Below are positions 25,664 to 34,707 of a stretch of 64,000 nucleotides of DNA, in pieces (the stretch's first letter is position 1; every line of letters begins with the position of its first letter). Source of the DNA: Kitasatospora arboriphila (GTDB lineage: Bacteria; Actinomycetota; Actinomycetes; Mycobacteriales; Mycobacteriaceae); the NCBI RefSeq assembly GCF_000717275.1, contig NZ_JNYV01000002.1, forward strand, positions 1,116,001 to 1,180,000, in the 5' to 3' direction. A model generated the notes under the pieces. It made no database searches. It saw only the letters and a list, made by a program, of their open reading frames with translations, and was not told the DNA's origin. The position numbers and the translations under genes were made by a program.

Positions 25664-26355
25664 ATTACCTCTTCGACCACTTCTCGAAGGTCTGGGAACT
25701 GACACTCGAGCACATCAAACTGTCGATGATCCCGCTGGCGGTGGCGCTGGTCATCGCGATTCCGCTGGGTCTCCTGGTGTACCGTTCCCGGCCGGCGCGG
25801 CGGGTGACCATCGTGATCGGCTCGATCATCTTCACCATCCCGTCCATCGCTCTGTTCATCGTGCTGCCCTCGCTGATCAACACGCGCATCCTCTCCGACG
25901 TCAACGTAATGGTGGCGCTGGCGTTGTATTCGACTGCGCTGCTTGTGCGTTCGGTGCCAGAGGCACTCGATGCCGTGCCTCCCGCTGCTGTCGACGCCGC
26001 CACGGCCATCGGATACAAGCCGTGGCAGCGGGTACTGAAAATCGAACTCCCGCTGTCGGTCCCGGTTCTCATCGCCACCATTCGTGTGGTGTCGGTGACC
26101 AACATCTCGATGGTGTCGGTAGGTGCGGTCATCGGGTTCGGTGGTCTGGGACGGCTGTTCACCGAGGGCTACAGCCGCAACTACACCGACGAGATCATGG
26201 CCGGGATCATCGCCGTGGTGGTTCTCGCACTGGTCATCGACCTGCTCCTCGTGGTCATCGGCCGGGTGCTGACCCCGTGGGCGCGGGTCGGAAGTGGGCC
26301 GGGCAGGTTGGCACGTAGCCGGGTGAACCTGGCCAAGGAGGCGGCACCGGCATGA
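25660..26355 (+). CDS. opuCB: Osmoprotectant ABC transporter permease
   Basis: This is 231 residues with about five membrane helices and the binding-protein-dependent transport EAA-like loop (DAATAIGYKPWQRVLKIELP). It starts with LTLEHIKLSMIPLAVALVIA, typical of OpuCB/OpuCD and YehW/YehY permeases, and includes VSVGAVIGFGGLGRLFTEG. It forms the membrane channel with the second permease. It overlaps both neighbours by four bases. Confidence 0.9.
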   Translation: MNYLFDHFSKVWELTLEHIKLSMIPLAVALVIAIPLGLLVYRSRPARRVTIVIGSIIFTIPSIALFIVLPSLINTRILSDVNVMVALALYSTALLVRSVPEALDAVPPAAVDAATAIGYKPWQRVLKIELPLSVPVLIATIRVVSVTNISMVSVGAVIGFGGLGRLFTEGYSRNYTDEIMAGIIAVVVLALVIDLLLVVIGRVLTPWARVGSGPGRLARSRVNLAKEAAPA

Positions 26356-27053
26356 GCAACATCTTCGGCGACACCGTCAGCTACCTGACCACCGGAACGA
26401 ACTGGACCGGTACCGAGGACTCCGAGGGATTGCTGGTCGAGATCGGCCAGCACATCGGCTACACCTTCTACGCGGTGGCGGTCGCGGCGTTGATCGCGAT
26501 TCCGATCGGCCTGCTCATCGGTCACACCGGCAAGGGTGAGGTGGCGGTGGTGGGACTGGTCAACGTCCTGCGGTCGTTGCCGACCCTGGGTCTGCTGCTG
26601 CTATTCATCTTGTGGATGGGTCTGGGACTCACCCCCACGATCATCGCGCTGATCCTCCTCGCGATCCCGCCGCTGCTGGCCGGCACCTATGCGGGGGTCG
26701 CGAATGTCGACAAGGCCGTGGTCGACGCATCCCGGGCCATGGGCTTGAGTCATCTGCAGGTGCTGCTCAGAGTGGAGCTACCAAACGCACTTCCACTCAT
26801 CCTGGGTGGCTTGCGTAACGCCACGCTGCAGGTGGTGGCAACCGCAGCCATCGCCGCCTACGCCGGCTTGGGTGGCCTCGGACGCCCGATCTTCGACGGA
26901 CTCGCCACGTATGACTACCCGCCGATGATCGCCGGGTCGTTGCTGGTCACGCTGTTGGCCCTGATTCTCGACGGCATCCTCGCAGGTGTCAGCTGGGCGT
27001 CGGTCCCGGGTACCGGACGGTTGCGACGCACACCGGACCTGTCCACCGCCTGA
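26352..27053 (+). CDS. opuCD: Osmoprotectant ABC transporter permease
   Basis: This is 233 residues with six hydrophobic segments and an EAA loop (VVDASRAMGLSHLQVLLRVELP). The core QHIGYTFYAVAVAALIAIP and the late AAIAAYAGLGGLGRPIFDG match the partner permease of OpuC-type importers. It is the last gene of a four-gene operon (binding protein, ATPase, two permeases) with 1-base or 4-base junctions. Uptake of compatible solutes under osmotic stress is the likely role. Confidence 0.9.
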   Translation: MSNIFGDTVSYLTTGTNWTGTEDSEGLLVEIGQHIGYTFYAVAVAALIAIPIGLLIGHTGKGEVAVVGLVNVLRSLPTLGLLLLFILWMGLGLTPTIIALILLAIPPLLAGTYAGVANVDKAVVDASRAMGLSHLQVLLRVELPNALPLILGGLRNATLQVVATAAIAAYAGLGGLGRPIFDGLATYDYPPMIAGSLLVTLLALILDGILAGVSWASVPGTGRLRRTPDLSTA

Positions 27054-27124
27054 TCAAAGGGGTGCTCCGGCCAATGTGTGCCATTGGTTCGGAAACATGG
27101 GGTCTGGTCGCCTACCTTGAAGGT

Positions 27125-27760
27125 GTGAATTCCCCAGACGTGTCCCAAGAGGCAACCGCGCTCCAGCCAGGGTCGGCCGGTGTCTCTGACAACAGCGACT
27201 TCAAGACAGTGATGACCTGGCGTGGGATAGGCGAGGACCGACTCGAGCAGGTGCGTGTCGCGGTCACCGGGAATCGGGTGAAGGCGTATGGGCGGATCGT
27301 AGCTGCGGCAACCGCCGATCGAGAGGCCTTCAGCGCCTCATACGACCTGGTCACCAACGACGCCGGGGTCACCAAGCGGTTGTCGCTACACCTCGTCCGC
27401 GCGGGTGGGGATGCTCAGATCTCGATCACCCGCGACGGTGAAGACACATGGTTGGTCCAGAGTGCCCGGGGCATGGAGCGCAACGATTTCGGCGGCGCGC
27501 ACGACGTCGACCTGGCGCTGAGTCCTTTCTTCAACGCGCTGCCGATCCGCAGGCTGGGCCTGGGCAAACCCGCGGCCGCGCCGGTCGCCGTCCCCGTTGC
27601 CTACCTCTATCTGCCCACGGGCGAAGTGAAGTCGGCGACGCTGCAGTACACACCCGGTGACGATGGCGTCGGAGTGGTCTCACCGGTGGCCGACACCACT
27701 CTCACCGTCGATGACAACGGTTTTGTCATCAACTACCCGGGGTTGGCCGAACGGGTCTGA
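27125..27760 (+). CDS. Putative glycolipid-binding family protein
   Basis: This is about 211 residues if it starts at the GTG at 27125. It matches the pattern of the putative glycolipid-binding (PF06475-type) proteins: a TWRGIGEDRLEQVRV start, a beta-rich middle with SASYDLVTNDAGVTKRLSLH, NDFGGAHDVDLALSPFFNALPIRRL, then VAVAYLYLPTGEV-like strands and a DNGFVINYPGLAERV ending. Family proteins are cytosolic beta-barrels of unknown physiological ligand. The start is uncertain: the frame is open from 27062, and the conserved part begins near 27212. The last 28 bases overlap the convergent tyrA gene. Confidence 0.75.
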   Translation: MNSPDVSQEATALQPGSAGVSDNSDFKTVMTWRGIGEDRLEQVRVAVTGNRVKAYGRIVAAATADREAFSASYDLVTNDAGVTKRLSLHLVRAGGDAQISITRDGEDTWLVQSARGMERNDFGGAHDVDLALSPFFNALPIRRLGLGKPAAAPVAVPVAYLYLPTGEVKSATLQYTPGDDGVGVVSPVADTTLTVDDNGFVINYPGLAERV

Positions 27761-28737
27761 CCCGTCCACACCCCGCCGCGGCGGGCGGCGTCACGCAGGG
27801 CCGCCTCCCAACCGTCGGAACCAATCACCACGTCGGTGACGGGCACGTCGGCGGAAGCTTTGATCTGCTCGTAGCGCTTGCGTGCGCGGTGACCGTCTTC
27901 GACGAGGATCTCCACCGAGCCCTCGTCGCGCAGTTGGTCCCGGGCACGGGTGAGGCGGTCGATGGTCTCGCTGAGGGCATTGAGCAAGGCGACGTCGTTC
28001 GCCTCGAGCATGGCCCGCTGCGCAGAGGGTTTGGTACCGGCGACGCGTGTCCCATCGCGGAACGAGCCCGCCGCGAGCCGCAAAGCGAGCTCACCTTCGC
28101 CGGCGCCCACCACAGCGGTCACGGCGGCCGTGAGGTGAGGTAGATGGGAAATGCTCGCGACAGCGCGATCGTGCTCATCGGACGCGGCGGGGATCACGCG
28201 GGACCCGACCTCGAGGGCGAGCTGCGCAACGGTCCGCCACACGTGGGGATCGGCGCCGTCGTCGGTGGCCACCACCCAGACCGCGCCGTCGAAAAGGGTG
28301 GGGTCAGTGGCTGCCCAGCCCGAGTCGGCCGAACCCGCCATCGGATGGCCGCCCACGAAGTTGCTGCTGAGCCCTTGCGTGCGAACAGCGTCGGCGACCG
28401 GTTGCTTCACGCTCACCACATCGGTCAGCGGACACCGGGGAGCGTGCTCGGCGACGGCCGCGACGATCGCGGCAACCGTGGGGGCCGGCGTCGCGATCAC
28501 GATCAACGCCGACTGCTCCGCGGCGCGGGCGAGGGTCGCGACGAGGTCGGTCGACACGTCGAACCCGCTCTCGGCGGCAGCGGCGACGGTGGCGTCGGAG
28601 CGGTTGTAACCGAACGCCGGGCGACCGGTGGCGGCGAGCGCCCGCAGCAACGATCCGCCGATCAAACCCAGGCCCAGAACACAGACAGAGGGCCGAGGCT
28701 GTGGCGAGGTCGCGGTCACCCGATCAGATTGGCACAT
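27733..28737 (-). CDS. tyrA: Prephenate dehydrogenase
   Basis: This is 334 residues, with the NAD(P)-binding motif VCVLGLGLIGGSLLRAL near the start and the substrate-site motif GGHPMAGSADSGW. The His-containing SISHLPHLTAAV and the downstream helical dimerisation domain also match TyrA. It converts prephenate to 4-hydroxyphenylpyruvate for tyrosine synthesis. The ATG at 28737 lacks a clear ribosome site; a GTG 18 bases further in is the alternative. In many actinobacteria tyrA lies next to tadA, as here (divergent, 73-base spacer). Confidence 0.9.
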   Translation of the reverse strand: MCQSDRVTATSPQPRPSVCVLGLGLIGGSLLRALAATGRPAFGYNRSDATVAAAAESGFDVSTDLVATLARAAEQSALIVIATPAPTVAAIVAAVAEHAPRCPLTDVVSVKQPVADAVRTQGLSSNFVGGHPMAGSADSGWAATDPTLFDGAVWVVATDDGADPHVWRTVAQLALEVGSRVIPAASDEHDRAVASISHLPHLTAAVTAVVGAGEGELALRLAAGSFRDGTRVAGTKPSAQRAMLEANDVALLNALSETIDRLTRARDQLRDEGSVEILVEDGHRARKRYEQIKASADVPVTDVVIGSDGWEAALRDAARRGGVWTGQTRSANPG

Positions 28738-28810
28738 GCGGGCGGTACGCAGGTCACGCGGCTGCTCGTAGAGAGTTGGGTTTACCCGCGCCGACCGCTA
28801 CCGTGACCGC

Positions 28811-29320
28811 ATGGCAGCTGCAGGTGCGGATGATGTAGATGGTTTCGCCATTGCGGTCGTCCGGGAGGACGGCAAGTGGACCCTCACCGCAATGGATCGC
28901 AGTGCACTGGCCGAACTCGGTGAAGCCGAGAATCGGCTGCGGGGCCTGCGCAGCGCCGGAGCGGTGTTCGGACTGCTCGACGTTGACGACGAATTCTTCA
29001 TCGTCGTGCGGCCGTCACCGTCGGGAACAAAACTCCTGATCTCGGACGCCACAGCGGCAATCGACTACGACATCGCCGCCGATGTACTCGACGTGCTCAA
29101 CGTCGAGATCCCCGACATCGACCCCGACGAAATCGATGATGTCGAACCGTGGGAAGAAGGCGATCTCGCCATTCTCGCCGACCTCGGTCTGCCCGACTCG
29201 GTGATGAGCATCATCGTCGGTGACACGGATCTGTATGCCGACGAACAGATCGGGATGATCGCCGCCCGACTCGGTTTCGCGGACGAGCTGTCGAAGACGC
29301 TCGAGAAGCTCGGTCACTGA
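28811..29320 (+). CDS. tRNA adenosine deaminase-associated protein
   Basis: This is a 169-residue very acidic protein (DIPDIDPDEIDDVEPWEEG-type stretches). It matches the small actinobacterial family found almost always directly upstream of tadA and named for that position. The opening DGFAIAVVREDGKWTL and LADLGLPDSVMSIIVGD are recognisable. Its biochemical role is not established; its constant linkage suggests it assists TadA or its substrate. It ends 23 bases before tadA. Confidence 0.85.
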   Translation: MAAAGADDVDGFAIAVVREDGKWTLTAMDRSALAELGEAENRLRGLRSAGAVFGLLDVDDEFFIVVRPSPSGTKLLISDATAAIDYDIAADVLDVLNVEIPDIDPDEIDDVEPWEEGDLAILADLGLPDSVMSIIVGDTDLYADEQIGMIAARLGFADELSKTLEKLGH

Positions 29321-29343
29321 GCACTTTTCGTGAGTCGGGTGGC

Positions 29344-29802
29344 ATGGGTACCGATGAGCAGATGATCGAGGCGGCACTGGCGGCCGCCGCCGGAGCCGAT
29401 CCCAGAGACGTGCCCGTGGGCGCGGTGGTCTTCGATTCCGGCGGCACCGCCATCGCGCAGGCCGCAAACGCACGCGAGGCGACCTCCGATCCCACCGCAC
29501 ACGCCGAGATCCTCGCCATCCGGAAAGCGGTCGAGGCGGTCGGCGACGGTTGGCGGCTCACGGGTTGCACCATCGCCGTGACCCTCGAGCCGTGCACCAT
29601 GTGCGCGGGCGCCATCACCCTGGCCAGACTCGATCGGCTGGTGTTCGGTGCGTGGGAGCCGAAGACAGGGGCCGTGGGCTCTTTGTGGGACGTGGTGCGC
29701 GACCGACGCAACGTCCACCGGCCCCAGGTGCGAGGCGGTGTACTCGCAGACGAGTGCGCCGCGGTCCTGCGCGAGTTCTTCGCTGCTCAACGACCCTCGT
29801 GA
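29344..29802 (+). CDS. tadA: tRNA-specific adenosine deaminase
   Basis: This 152-residue zinc deaminase carries the two metal motifs: DPTAHAEILAIRKA (His, catalytic Glu) and TLEPCTMCAGAI (two Cys). It makes inosine at position 34 of tRNA-Arg(ACG), allowing one tRNA to read CGU, CGC and CGA; the enzyme is essential in most bacteria. The length is normal. It follows its associated protein on the same strand. Confidence 0.93.
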   Translation: MGTDEQMIEAALAAAAGADPRDVPVGAVVFDSGGTAIAQAANAREATSDPTAHAEILAIRKAVEAVGDGWRLTGCTIAVTLEPCTMCAGAITLARLDRLVFGAWEPKTGAVGSLWDVVRDRRNVHRPQVRGGVLADECAAVLREFFAAQRPS

Positions 29803-29841
29803 GGTCATAGCCGACGCGGGTGATCGCCGACTCGTGAATCG

Positions 29842-29867
29842 GGTTGGAATCGAGTGGCAGTGGGTAC
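29842..29867 (+). promoter_or_regulatory. SigF/SigB-like stress promoter candidate for csbD
   Basis: GGTT, a 16-base spacer, then GGGTAC fits the GTTT-N15-17-GGGTA pattern of stress sigma factors (SigF in mycobacteria, SigB in Bacillus). It lies about 67 bases before the csbD start. CsbD itself was first known as a SigB-dependent stress protein, which agrees with the motif. The first element is only three of four matches. Confidence 0.5.
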
Positions 29868-29934
29868 CCCTGAACCACGCGACAGTCGCGTGTGATGCAC
29901 CTTTGGTCACAGATCGAGTCAATTAGGAGGATCC

Positions 29935-30144
29935 ATGGCTGTATCCGACGATGCCAAGAACAAGGCCGAAGATCTCAAGGGCCGCGGGAAAGAAGCCGCA
30001 GGGAGCCTGACCAACGACCACGACCTCAAGAACGAAGGCAAGGGCGATCAAGCCAGTGCCGGCGCGAAGCAGAAGGTCTCTGACGCTGCCGACGCCGTCA
30101 AGGGTGGCGTCGACAACCTCAAAGACAAGCTGACCGGCCACTAA
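29935..30144 (+). CDS. csbD: CsbD-family stress protein
   Basis: This is a 69-residue, Lys/Asp/Gly-rich helical protein with an ideal AGGAGGATCC before the ATG. It starts MAVSDDAKNKAEDLKGRGKE and repeats LKxxGKGDQASAGAKQKVSDAA-type segments, ending VDNLKDKLTGH. Proteins of this type accumulate in general stress and stationary phase; the molecular role is unknown. It stands alone between tadA and the tRNA gene with its own candidate stress promoter. Confidence 0.88.
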   Translation: MAVSDDAKNKAEDLKGRGKEAAGSLTNDHDLKNEGKGDQASAGAKQKVSDAADAVKGGVDNLKDKLTGH

Positions 30145-30233
30145 GAGCCGCTCATACCGCCGAAGGCTGTCTGTACAGCCGGACTGACCAGCGGATTGTT
30201 GGCTCAGCCCGGCCCTGCGGTACAGTTTTCGGC

Positions 30234-30321
30234 GGTGGCGTGTCCGAGCGGCCGAAGGTGCAGCACTCGAAATGCTGTGTACGGTAACCCCGTACCGAGG
30301 GTTCAAATCCCTCCGCCACCG
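30234..30321 (+). tRNA. tRNA-Ser (CGA anticodon)
   Basis: This is an 88-base cloverleaf. The acceptor arms GGTGGCG and CGCCACC pair with discriminator G. The anticodon stem CAGCA/TGCTG encloses CTCGAAA, giving anticodon CGA (reads UCG). There is a long variable arm (GTACGG/CCGTAC) typical of serine tRNAs, and a T-arm GAGGG-TTCAAAT-CCCTC. CCA is not encoded. A strong terminator follows nine bases later. Confidence 0.96.
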
Positions 30322-30330
30322 CCAGCGAAC

Positions 30331-30359
30331 AGCCCCTCACCTGATCCAGGTGAGGGGCT
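30331..30359 (+). terminator. Rho-independent terminator after tRNA-Ser
   Basis: AGCCCCTCACCTG pairs perfectly with CAGGTGAGGGGCT around a three-base ATC loop, followed by GTTTCTGTGTT. It ends the tRNA transcript. Confidence 0.88.
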
Positions 30360-30490
30360 GTTTCTGTGTTGTATCGAGTCCGATGGTTCCGCATGAGGTC
30401 GCACCCGGGCGGTGGGGTGTAATCGGTGACCGGGGTATCCGTCGCAGCGGTGGTGCGGCATGACAGCGATTTCTTGTGTTGGGGGTCTTC

Positions 30491-31516
30491 ATGGGTCACG
30501 GCTGGATTCTCATCGAGTGCATGGGCAATGGAGAGCCCACTCTCGTGTTCGACAGGGTGAGGCCACGGCGCTATTCGTCGATCCGCCGGCGCGACAATCT
30601 GCGGAGTCCCCAGGTGACCGCGGCACTGTTCACGATGGTCGGCGACGTGGCCGGCTCGCGGAGCAGTGTTCGCCGAGTGTTCTCCGCCGACAAGAACGAA
30701 TCGCTGATGATGGTCGCGCACCCCGTCGAAGGACCCGCGAGCAGTGTGTACGGCGTCCAGGTGTGGGTGGGCCTCGAGCACGAGCTGCCGCCACCCCGCC
30801 GGCTGGTCGGAGCGTTCCTCTGGGATCCGGCAACACAACTGACCCACCATGGGCCGACCATCGAGACCGAGATCCTCGGGATCACCGATCCGCAGACGAC
30901 GCGGGTGAGCCCCGAGGTGTTCAAGTATTTCGAGGCGTTCCCCCGTGAGGGCGAACTCGGCACGTATGTGGCCGACATCATGTCGGGGAGCATCACGGAC
31001 GGTGAAGCATTCGACAGCGACATCACCATCCGCCGGGACGATGGGGATCTGACCCAGGTGTACATGACCATGCGCGCCGTCAAGAACCGCGACGACACCT
31101 GGGGGTTGCGGGGAATCGTCCACGACATCACCGACGTGCGCGAACCCAGCTCGGCCGCAGCCTACAACCGCCGGACGGCCCGGGTGGTCGCGCGGCTTGT
31201 GGACGGGGAGTGGGGCATCGGGCATGTCGACTTCGCGACGGGCATCGTCACCGAATGGCTGACCGAGCCGCCTGCCCCGCTGGATCAATGGGCCACGCAG
31301 AACGCGGAGTTCCATCCCGACGACATGTCCACGGCCATGGACGCCCAGATCGCGGTGGCGACCGAGCGTGTACCCCGCGCCGAATACGTGGTCAGAGTGC
31401 GGTTCTCGGAGGGGCCATGGCACGGCGCACGCATCACCCTCACCGCCGCGACCGCAGGGTCGAACGGGCACGGGCTGATGCGGGTGGAGTCCGCGAGTCG
31501 AGAAGGCAAGGTGTGA
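30491..31516 (+). CDS. PAS-like sensor-type protein, unknown role
   Basis: This is about 341 residues from the ATG at 30491. The middle part (FKYFEAFPREGELGTYVADI, DSDITIRRDDGDLTQVYMTM, LRGIVHDITDVREP) reads like a PAS fold with its PAC strands, and the C-terminal third forms a second similar module (WGIGHVDFATGIVTEWLTEP, FHPDDMSTAMDAQIA). No kinase, HTH, GGDEF or other output domain is visible, so it may act through protein contacts. Related mycolic-acid bacteria encode such proteins of unknown function. It is convergent with nuoN, nine bases apart. Confidence 0.65.
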   Translation: MGHGWILIECMGNGEPTLVFDRVRPRRYSSIRRRDNLRSPQVTAALFTMVGDVAGSRSSVRRVFSADKNESLMMVAHPVEGPASSVYGVQVWVGLEHELPPPRRLVGAFLWDPATQLTHHGPTIETEILGITDPQTTRVSPEVFKYFEAFPREGELGTYVADIMSGSITDGEAFDSDITIRRDDGDLTQVYMTMRAVKNRDDTWGLRGIVHDITDVREPSSAAAYNRRTARVVARLVDGEWGIGHVDFATGIVTEWLTEPPAPLDQWATQNAEFHPDDMSTAMDAQIAVATERVPRAEYVVRVRFSEGPWHGARITLTAATAGSNGHGLMRVESASREGKV

Positions 31517-31525
31517 GGGCCGGGC

Positions 31526-33139
31526 TCAACTCAGAAAGACCGCTGCCTGATCCACGAGGTCGAGGAGCGGTTGAGGAACGATGCCGAGGACGATGGTCGC
31601 GACAGCGCCGAGGCCGATGACAAAGGTGGTCGCGGTGTTCGGCACGACAACGGTGGGGGCGTTGTCGACGGGTGGTTCGGAGAAGAACATCAGTACGATG
31701 ACCCGAACGTAGAACACCACAGCGATTGCGCTGCTCAGCACCCCGACGATCACCAGCGGTACGGCGCCGCCGGATGCAGCTGCCTGAAACACCGCGAACT
31801 TGCTGACGAAGCCACTCGTCAGAGGGATGCCGGCGAACGCGAGTAGGAACAGCGCGAAAGTCCCGGCCACCAACGGCGACTGCCGTCCCAGACCCGCCCA
31901 CCGCGACATCTCGCCTACCTCGCCTGCCCGGTCCCGCACCAGGGTCACCACGGCAAATGCGCCGACGGTACTGAAGCCGTAGGCGACGAGGTAGAACATC
32001 GTGGACGACAGGCCGGCGCGGTTGATGGCGACAACACCGGTCAGGATGAAACCGGCATGCGCCACAGAGGAATACGCGAGCATGCGCTTCATGTCGGTCT
32101 GGGTGATCGCAACGACGGAGGCAACGACCATCGTCAGGATCGCAACCGCCCACAACACCGGACGCCACTCGTCTTTCAAACCGGGCAGGGCCACGTAGAA
32201 CAATCTCAGCATCGCACCGAACGCGGCGACCTTGGTGGCTGCGGCCATGAAGGCGGTGATGGGCGTGGGCGCGCCCTGGTAGACGTCCGGGACCCAGTAA
32301 TGAAACGGCACCGCACCGATCTTGAACAGCAAGCCGATCGAGACCAGGCCGGCCCCGATCAACGCCAGCGTCCTGTCACCGGCCTCGGCGTCGATGGCTG
32401 CGGCGATCTCCGGGAAGTCGACCGACCCGGCGTAGCCGTAGAGGAACGCCGCCCCGAAGAGGAAAAATGCCGATGAAAAGGCGCCCAGCAGAAAGTACTT
32501 CAACGCTGCTTCCTGCGAGAGCAGCCGGCGACGACGCGCAAGACCGCACATCAGATACAACGGCAGCGATAGAACTTCGAGCGCCACGAACATTGTCAGC
32601 AGGTCTTCGGCCGCGGGGAACAACAGCATGCCGCCGACCGCGAACAGCATGAGGGGGAACACTTCGGTCTGCGCGAGTCCGGCAGTGGTCGCTCGTCGTT
32701 CCGGTTCACTGCCCGGCACGGTGGACGCAGCAGAGGTGAACGCGTCCAGCGACTTCACCCGGCCACCGGCTGCCGCGCCCACCCCGGCGCCGACGGTCAC
32801 GCCCGCCATGGTGCGCTGGGCGATGAGGGGGATGGACAACGCCGACACCACCAAGATCGTGCCCTGCATGAACAGTGCCGGGCCGTCGACCGCCACGGCG
32901 CCGACCGCCACCGATTCGCGTGTACCGGCCAGTGCCACAACAGCTGTGAATGCTGCGACCAAACCACCGACGCTCAGGAGAAGCTGCAACGCGTACCGGA
33001 ATCGATCGGGTGCAAACGCCTCGACCAGGACCGCGGCCACCGCCACCGCGAACACGATCAACATCGGTGAGAGTTGTGCGTATTGGATCGACGGCGCAGG
33101 CAGCACGTCCTGGGCCGTATCCAGCGCCCAACCGTTCAT
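31526..33139 (-). CDS. nuoN: NADH-quinone oxidoreductase subunit N
   Basis: This is 537 residues with about 14 membrane helices. Antiporter-like subunit features are VALEVLSLPLYLMCGL with the key Glu, VIAITQTDMKRMLAYSS-type helix with Lys, and the broken helix residues in ALIGAGLVSIGLLFKIGAVPFH. It is the last gene of the nuo operon and one of the three proton-pumping subunits (L, M, N). The start overlaps the nuoM stop (ATGA). The N-terminal part has a Gly/Ala-rich insertion around residues 120-150. Confidence 0.95.
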   Translation of the reverse strand: MNGWALDTAQDVLPAPSIQYAQLSPMLIVFAVAVAAVLVEAFAPDRFRYALQLLLSVGGLVAAFTAVVALAGTRESVAVGAVAVDGPALFMQGTILVVSALSIPLIAQRTMAGVTVGAGVGAAAGGRVKSLDAFTSAASTVPGSEPERRATTAGLAQTEVFPLMLFAVGGMLLFPAAEDLLTMFVALEVLSLPLYLMCGLARRRRLLSQEAALKYFLLGAFSSAFFLFGAAFLYGYAGSVDFPEIAAAIDAEAGDRTLALIGAGLVSIGLLFKIGAVPFHYWVPDVYQGAPTPITAFMAAATKVAAFGAMLRLFYVALPGLKDEWRPVLWAVAILTMVVASVVAITQTDMKRMLAYSSVAHAGFILTGVVAINRAGLSSTMFYLVAYGFSTVGAFAVVTLVRDRAGEVGEMSRWAGLGRQSPLVAGTFALFLLAFAGIPLTSGFVSKFAVFQAAASGGAVPLVIVGVLSSAIAVVFYVRVIVLMFFSEPPVDNAPTVVVPNTATTFVIGLGAVATIVLGIVPQPLLDLVDQAAVFLS

Positions 33140-34707
33140 CGGTCACCTCCATCGGGCTCGGCAACAGCCGGTGCGGGGTCACGCTCGTCGATGACGGTGA
33201 GAGTGTGGCCCACGGCTGGATCGATGACGTCGAGTACCGGTGCGGGATAGATGCCCAGCGCCAGCAGCAGCGCCAGAAGGGGTGCCACCACCAACATTTC
33301 CCGGCCGTGCAGATCGGTGAGGCGCTCGGTGCCCTTGTTCACGGGGCCGGTCATCACCCGCTGGTACATCCACAGCACGTATATCGCGGCGAGCACCAGG
33401 GCCACCGAGGCGCAGACAGCCGCCACCGGGTAGCGGGTGAAAGTGCCGATCAAGACCAGGAACTCGCTGACAAACGGACCCAGCCCGGGAAGCGACAGAG
33501 TAGCCAGTCCCGCCACCAGGAAAGTGCCGGCCAACAGTGGTGCGACTTTTTGAACCCCGCCGAAATCGGCGATGGCCCGTGATCCGCGCCGCGACACCAG
33601 GAACCCGGCAATCAACATCAGTGCCGCGGTGGCGATGCCGTGATTGACCATGTAGAGCGTGGAACCGGACTGTCCCTGACTGGTGAGTGCGAAGATGCCC
33701 AGGATGATGAAGCCGAAGTGGGAGATCGACGTGTAGGCGATCAGTCGCATCAGGTCGGTCTGGCCGATCGCGAGGATGGCGCCATAGATGATGCCGATGA
33801 CCGCCAGTGTGACGATCAACGGGGTGAAATATTTTGTCGCATCGGGGAACAACTGCACGCAGTACCGGAGCATCGCGAAGGTGCCGACCTTGTCCACCAC
33901 GGCCATCATCAGCACCGCGCCGGCAGGGGTGGCCTGTACTGCCGCATCCGGGAGCCATGTGTGCAGCGGCCACAGCGGTGCCTTCACCGCGAAGGCGAAC
34001 ATGAAGCCCAGGAACAGAGCTTTGCCGACAGTCGGGTCGATGTCCAGCGAACCGGAGGAGACGGCCGAGACGATCTCGCGGAAGTCGAACGTACCGCCGC
34101 CCTGGTCGGCGGTCACCACGTACAGGCCGATCACCGCGGCCAGCATGACAAGGCCGCCGGCGAGGTTGTACAGCAGGAACTTCACTGCCGCCCGCGACCG
34201 CTGGCCCGGGGCCTGTTCTGCCGCACCGAAACCCGCGATGAGGAAGTACATCGGGATCAGCATGGCTTCGAAGAAGATGTAGAAGAGGAAGATGTCGAGC
34301 GCGGTGAACGACACCATGACCATGGCCTCGACCAGCAACATCAGTGCCATGTAGCGATGGGTCGCACGCCGTCGGTCGGCGTCGGCGTCATTCCATCCGG
34401 CCAGGAGCAGAAGGGGGAGCAACACGGCGGTCAACACCACGAGCGCCAGCGCGATGCCGTCGATACCGAGCTCGTAGCGGGTCCCGAAAGCGGGTATCCA
34501 CGAGCGTGATTCCACGAACTGGTATTGATCCCCACCGGGATCGAAGCGGACCGCCAACACGATGGCGAGGGCGAGCACCCCTACAGACGTTGCCAGCGCT
34601 GCCCATTTGGCCACCACGCGTAGTCGAGGAGGCAACATCAAGATGACTACCGCACCGGTCGCCGGTACCACCCACAACAGTGTCAGCCAGGGGATTTCGC
34701 TCACCAC
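33136..34707 (-). CDS. nuoM: NADH-quinone oxidoreductase subunit M
   Basis: This is 523 residues, multi-pass, with the antiporter-like signature [15 protein letters not shown] (key Glu), [20 protein letters not shown] (Lys and broken-helix Pro) and [19 protein letters not shown]. It pumps protons within complex I. Tandem GTG codons at 34707 and 34704 can both initiate; the second overlaps the nuoL TGA by four bases. It is seventh in mass among operon products but second to last in order. Confidence 0.95.
   Translation of the reverse strand: MVSEIPWLTLLWVVPATGAVVILMLPPRLRVVAKWAALATSVGVLALAIVLAVRFDPGGDQYQFVESRSWIPAFGTRYELGIDGIALALVVLTAVLLPLLLLAGWNDADADRRRATHRYMALMLLVEAMVMVSFTALDIFLFYIFFEAMLIPMYFLIAGFGAAEQAPGQRSRAAVKFLLYNLAGGLVMLAAVIGLYVVTADQGGGTFDFREIVSAVSSGSLDIDPTVGKALFLGFMFAFAVKAPLWPLHTWLPDAAVQATPAGAVLMMAVVDKVGTFAMLRYCVQLFPDATKYFTPLIVTLAVIGIIYGAILAIGQTDLMRLIAYTSISHFGFIILGIFALTSQGQSGSTLYMVNHGIATAALMLIAGFLVSRRGSRAIADFGGVQKVAPLLAGTFLVAGLATLSLPGLGPFVSEFLVLIGTFTRYPVAAVCASVALVLAAIYVLWMYQRVMTGPVNKGTERLTDLHGREMLVVAPLLALLLALGIYPAPVLDVIDPAVGHTLTVIDERDPAPAVAEPDGGDR

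Noticed and set aside
30234..30359. tRNA-Ser as a possible integration site
   Set aside because: No second copy of the tRNA 3-prime end, no integrase gene and no shift in gene content nearby.
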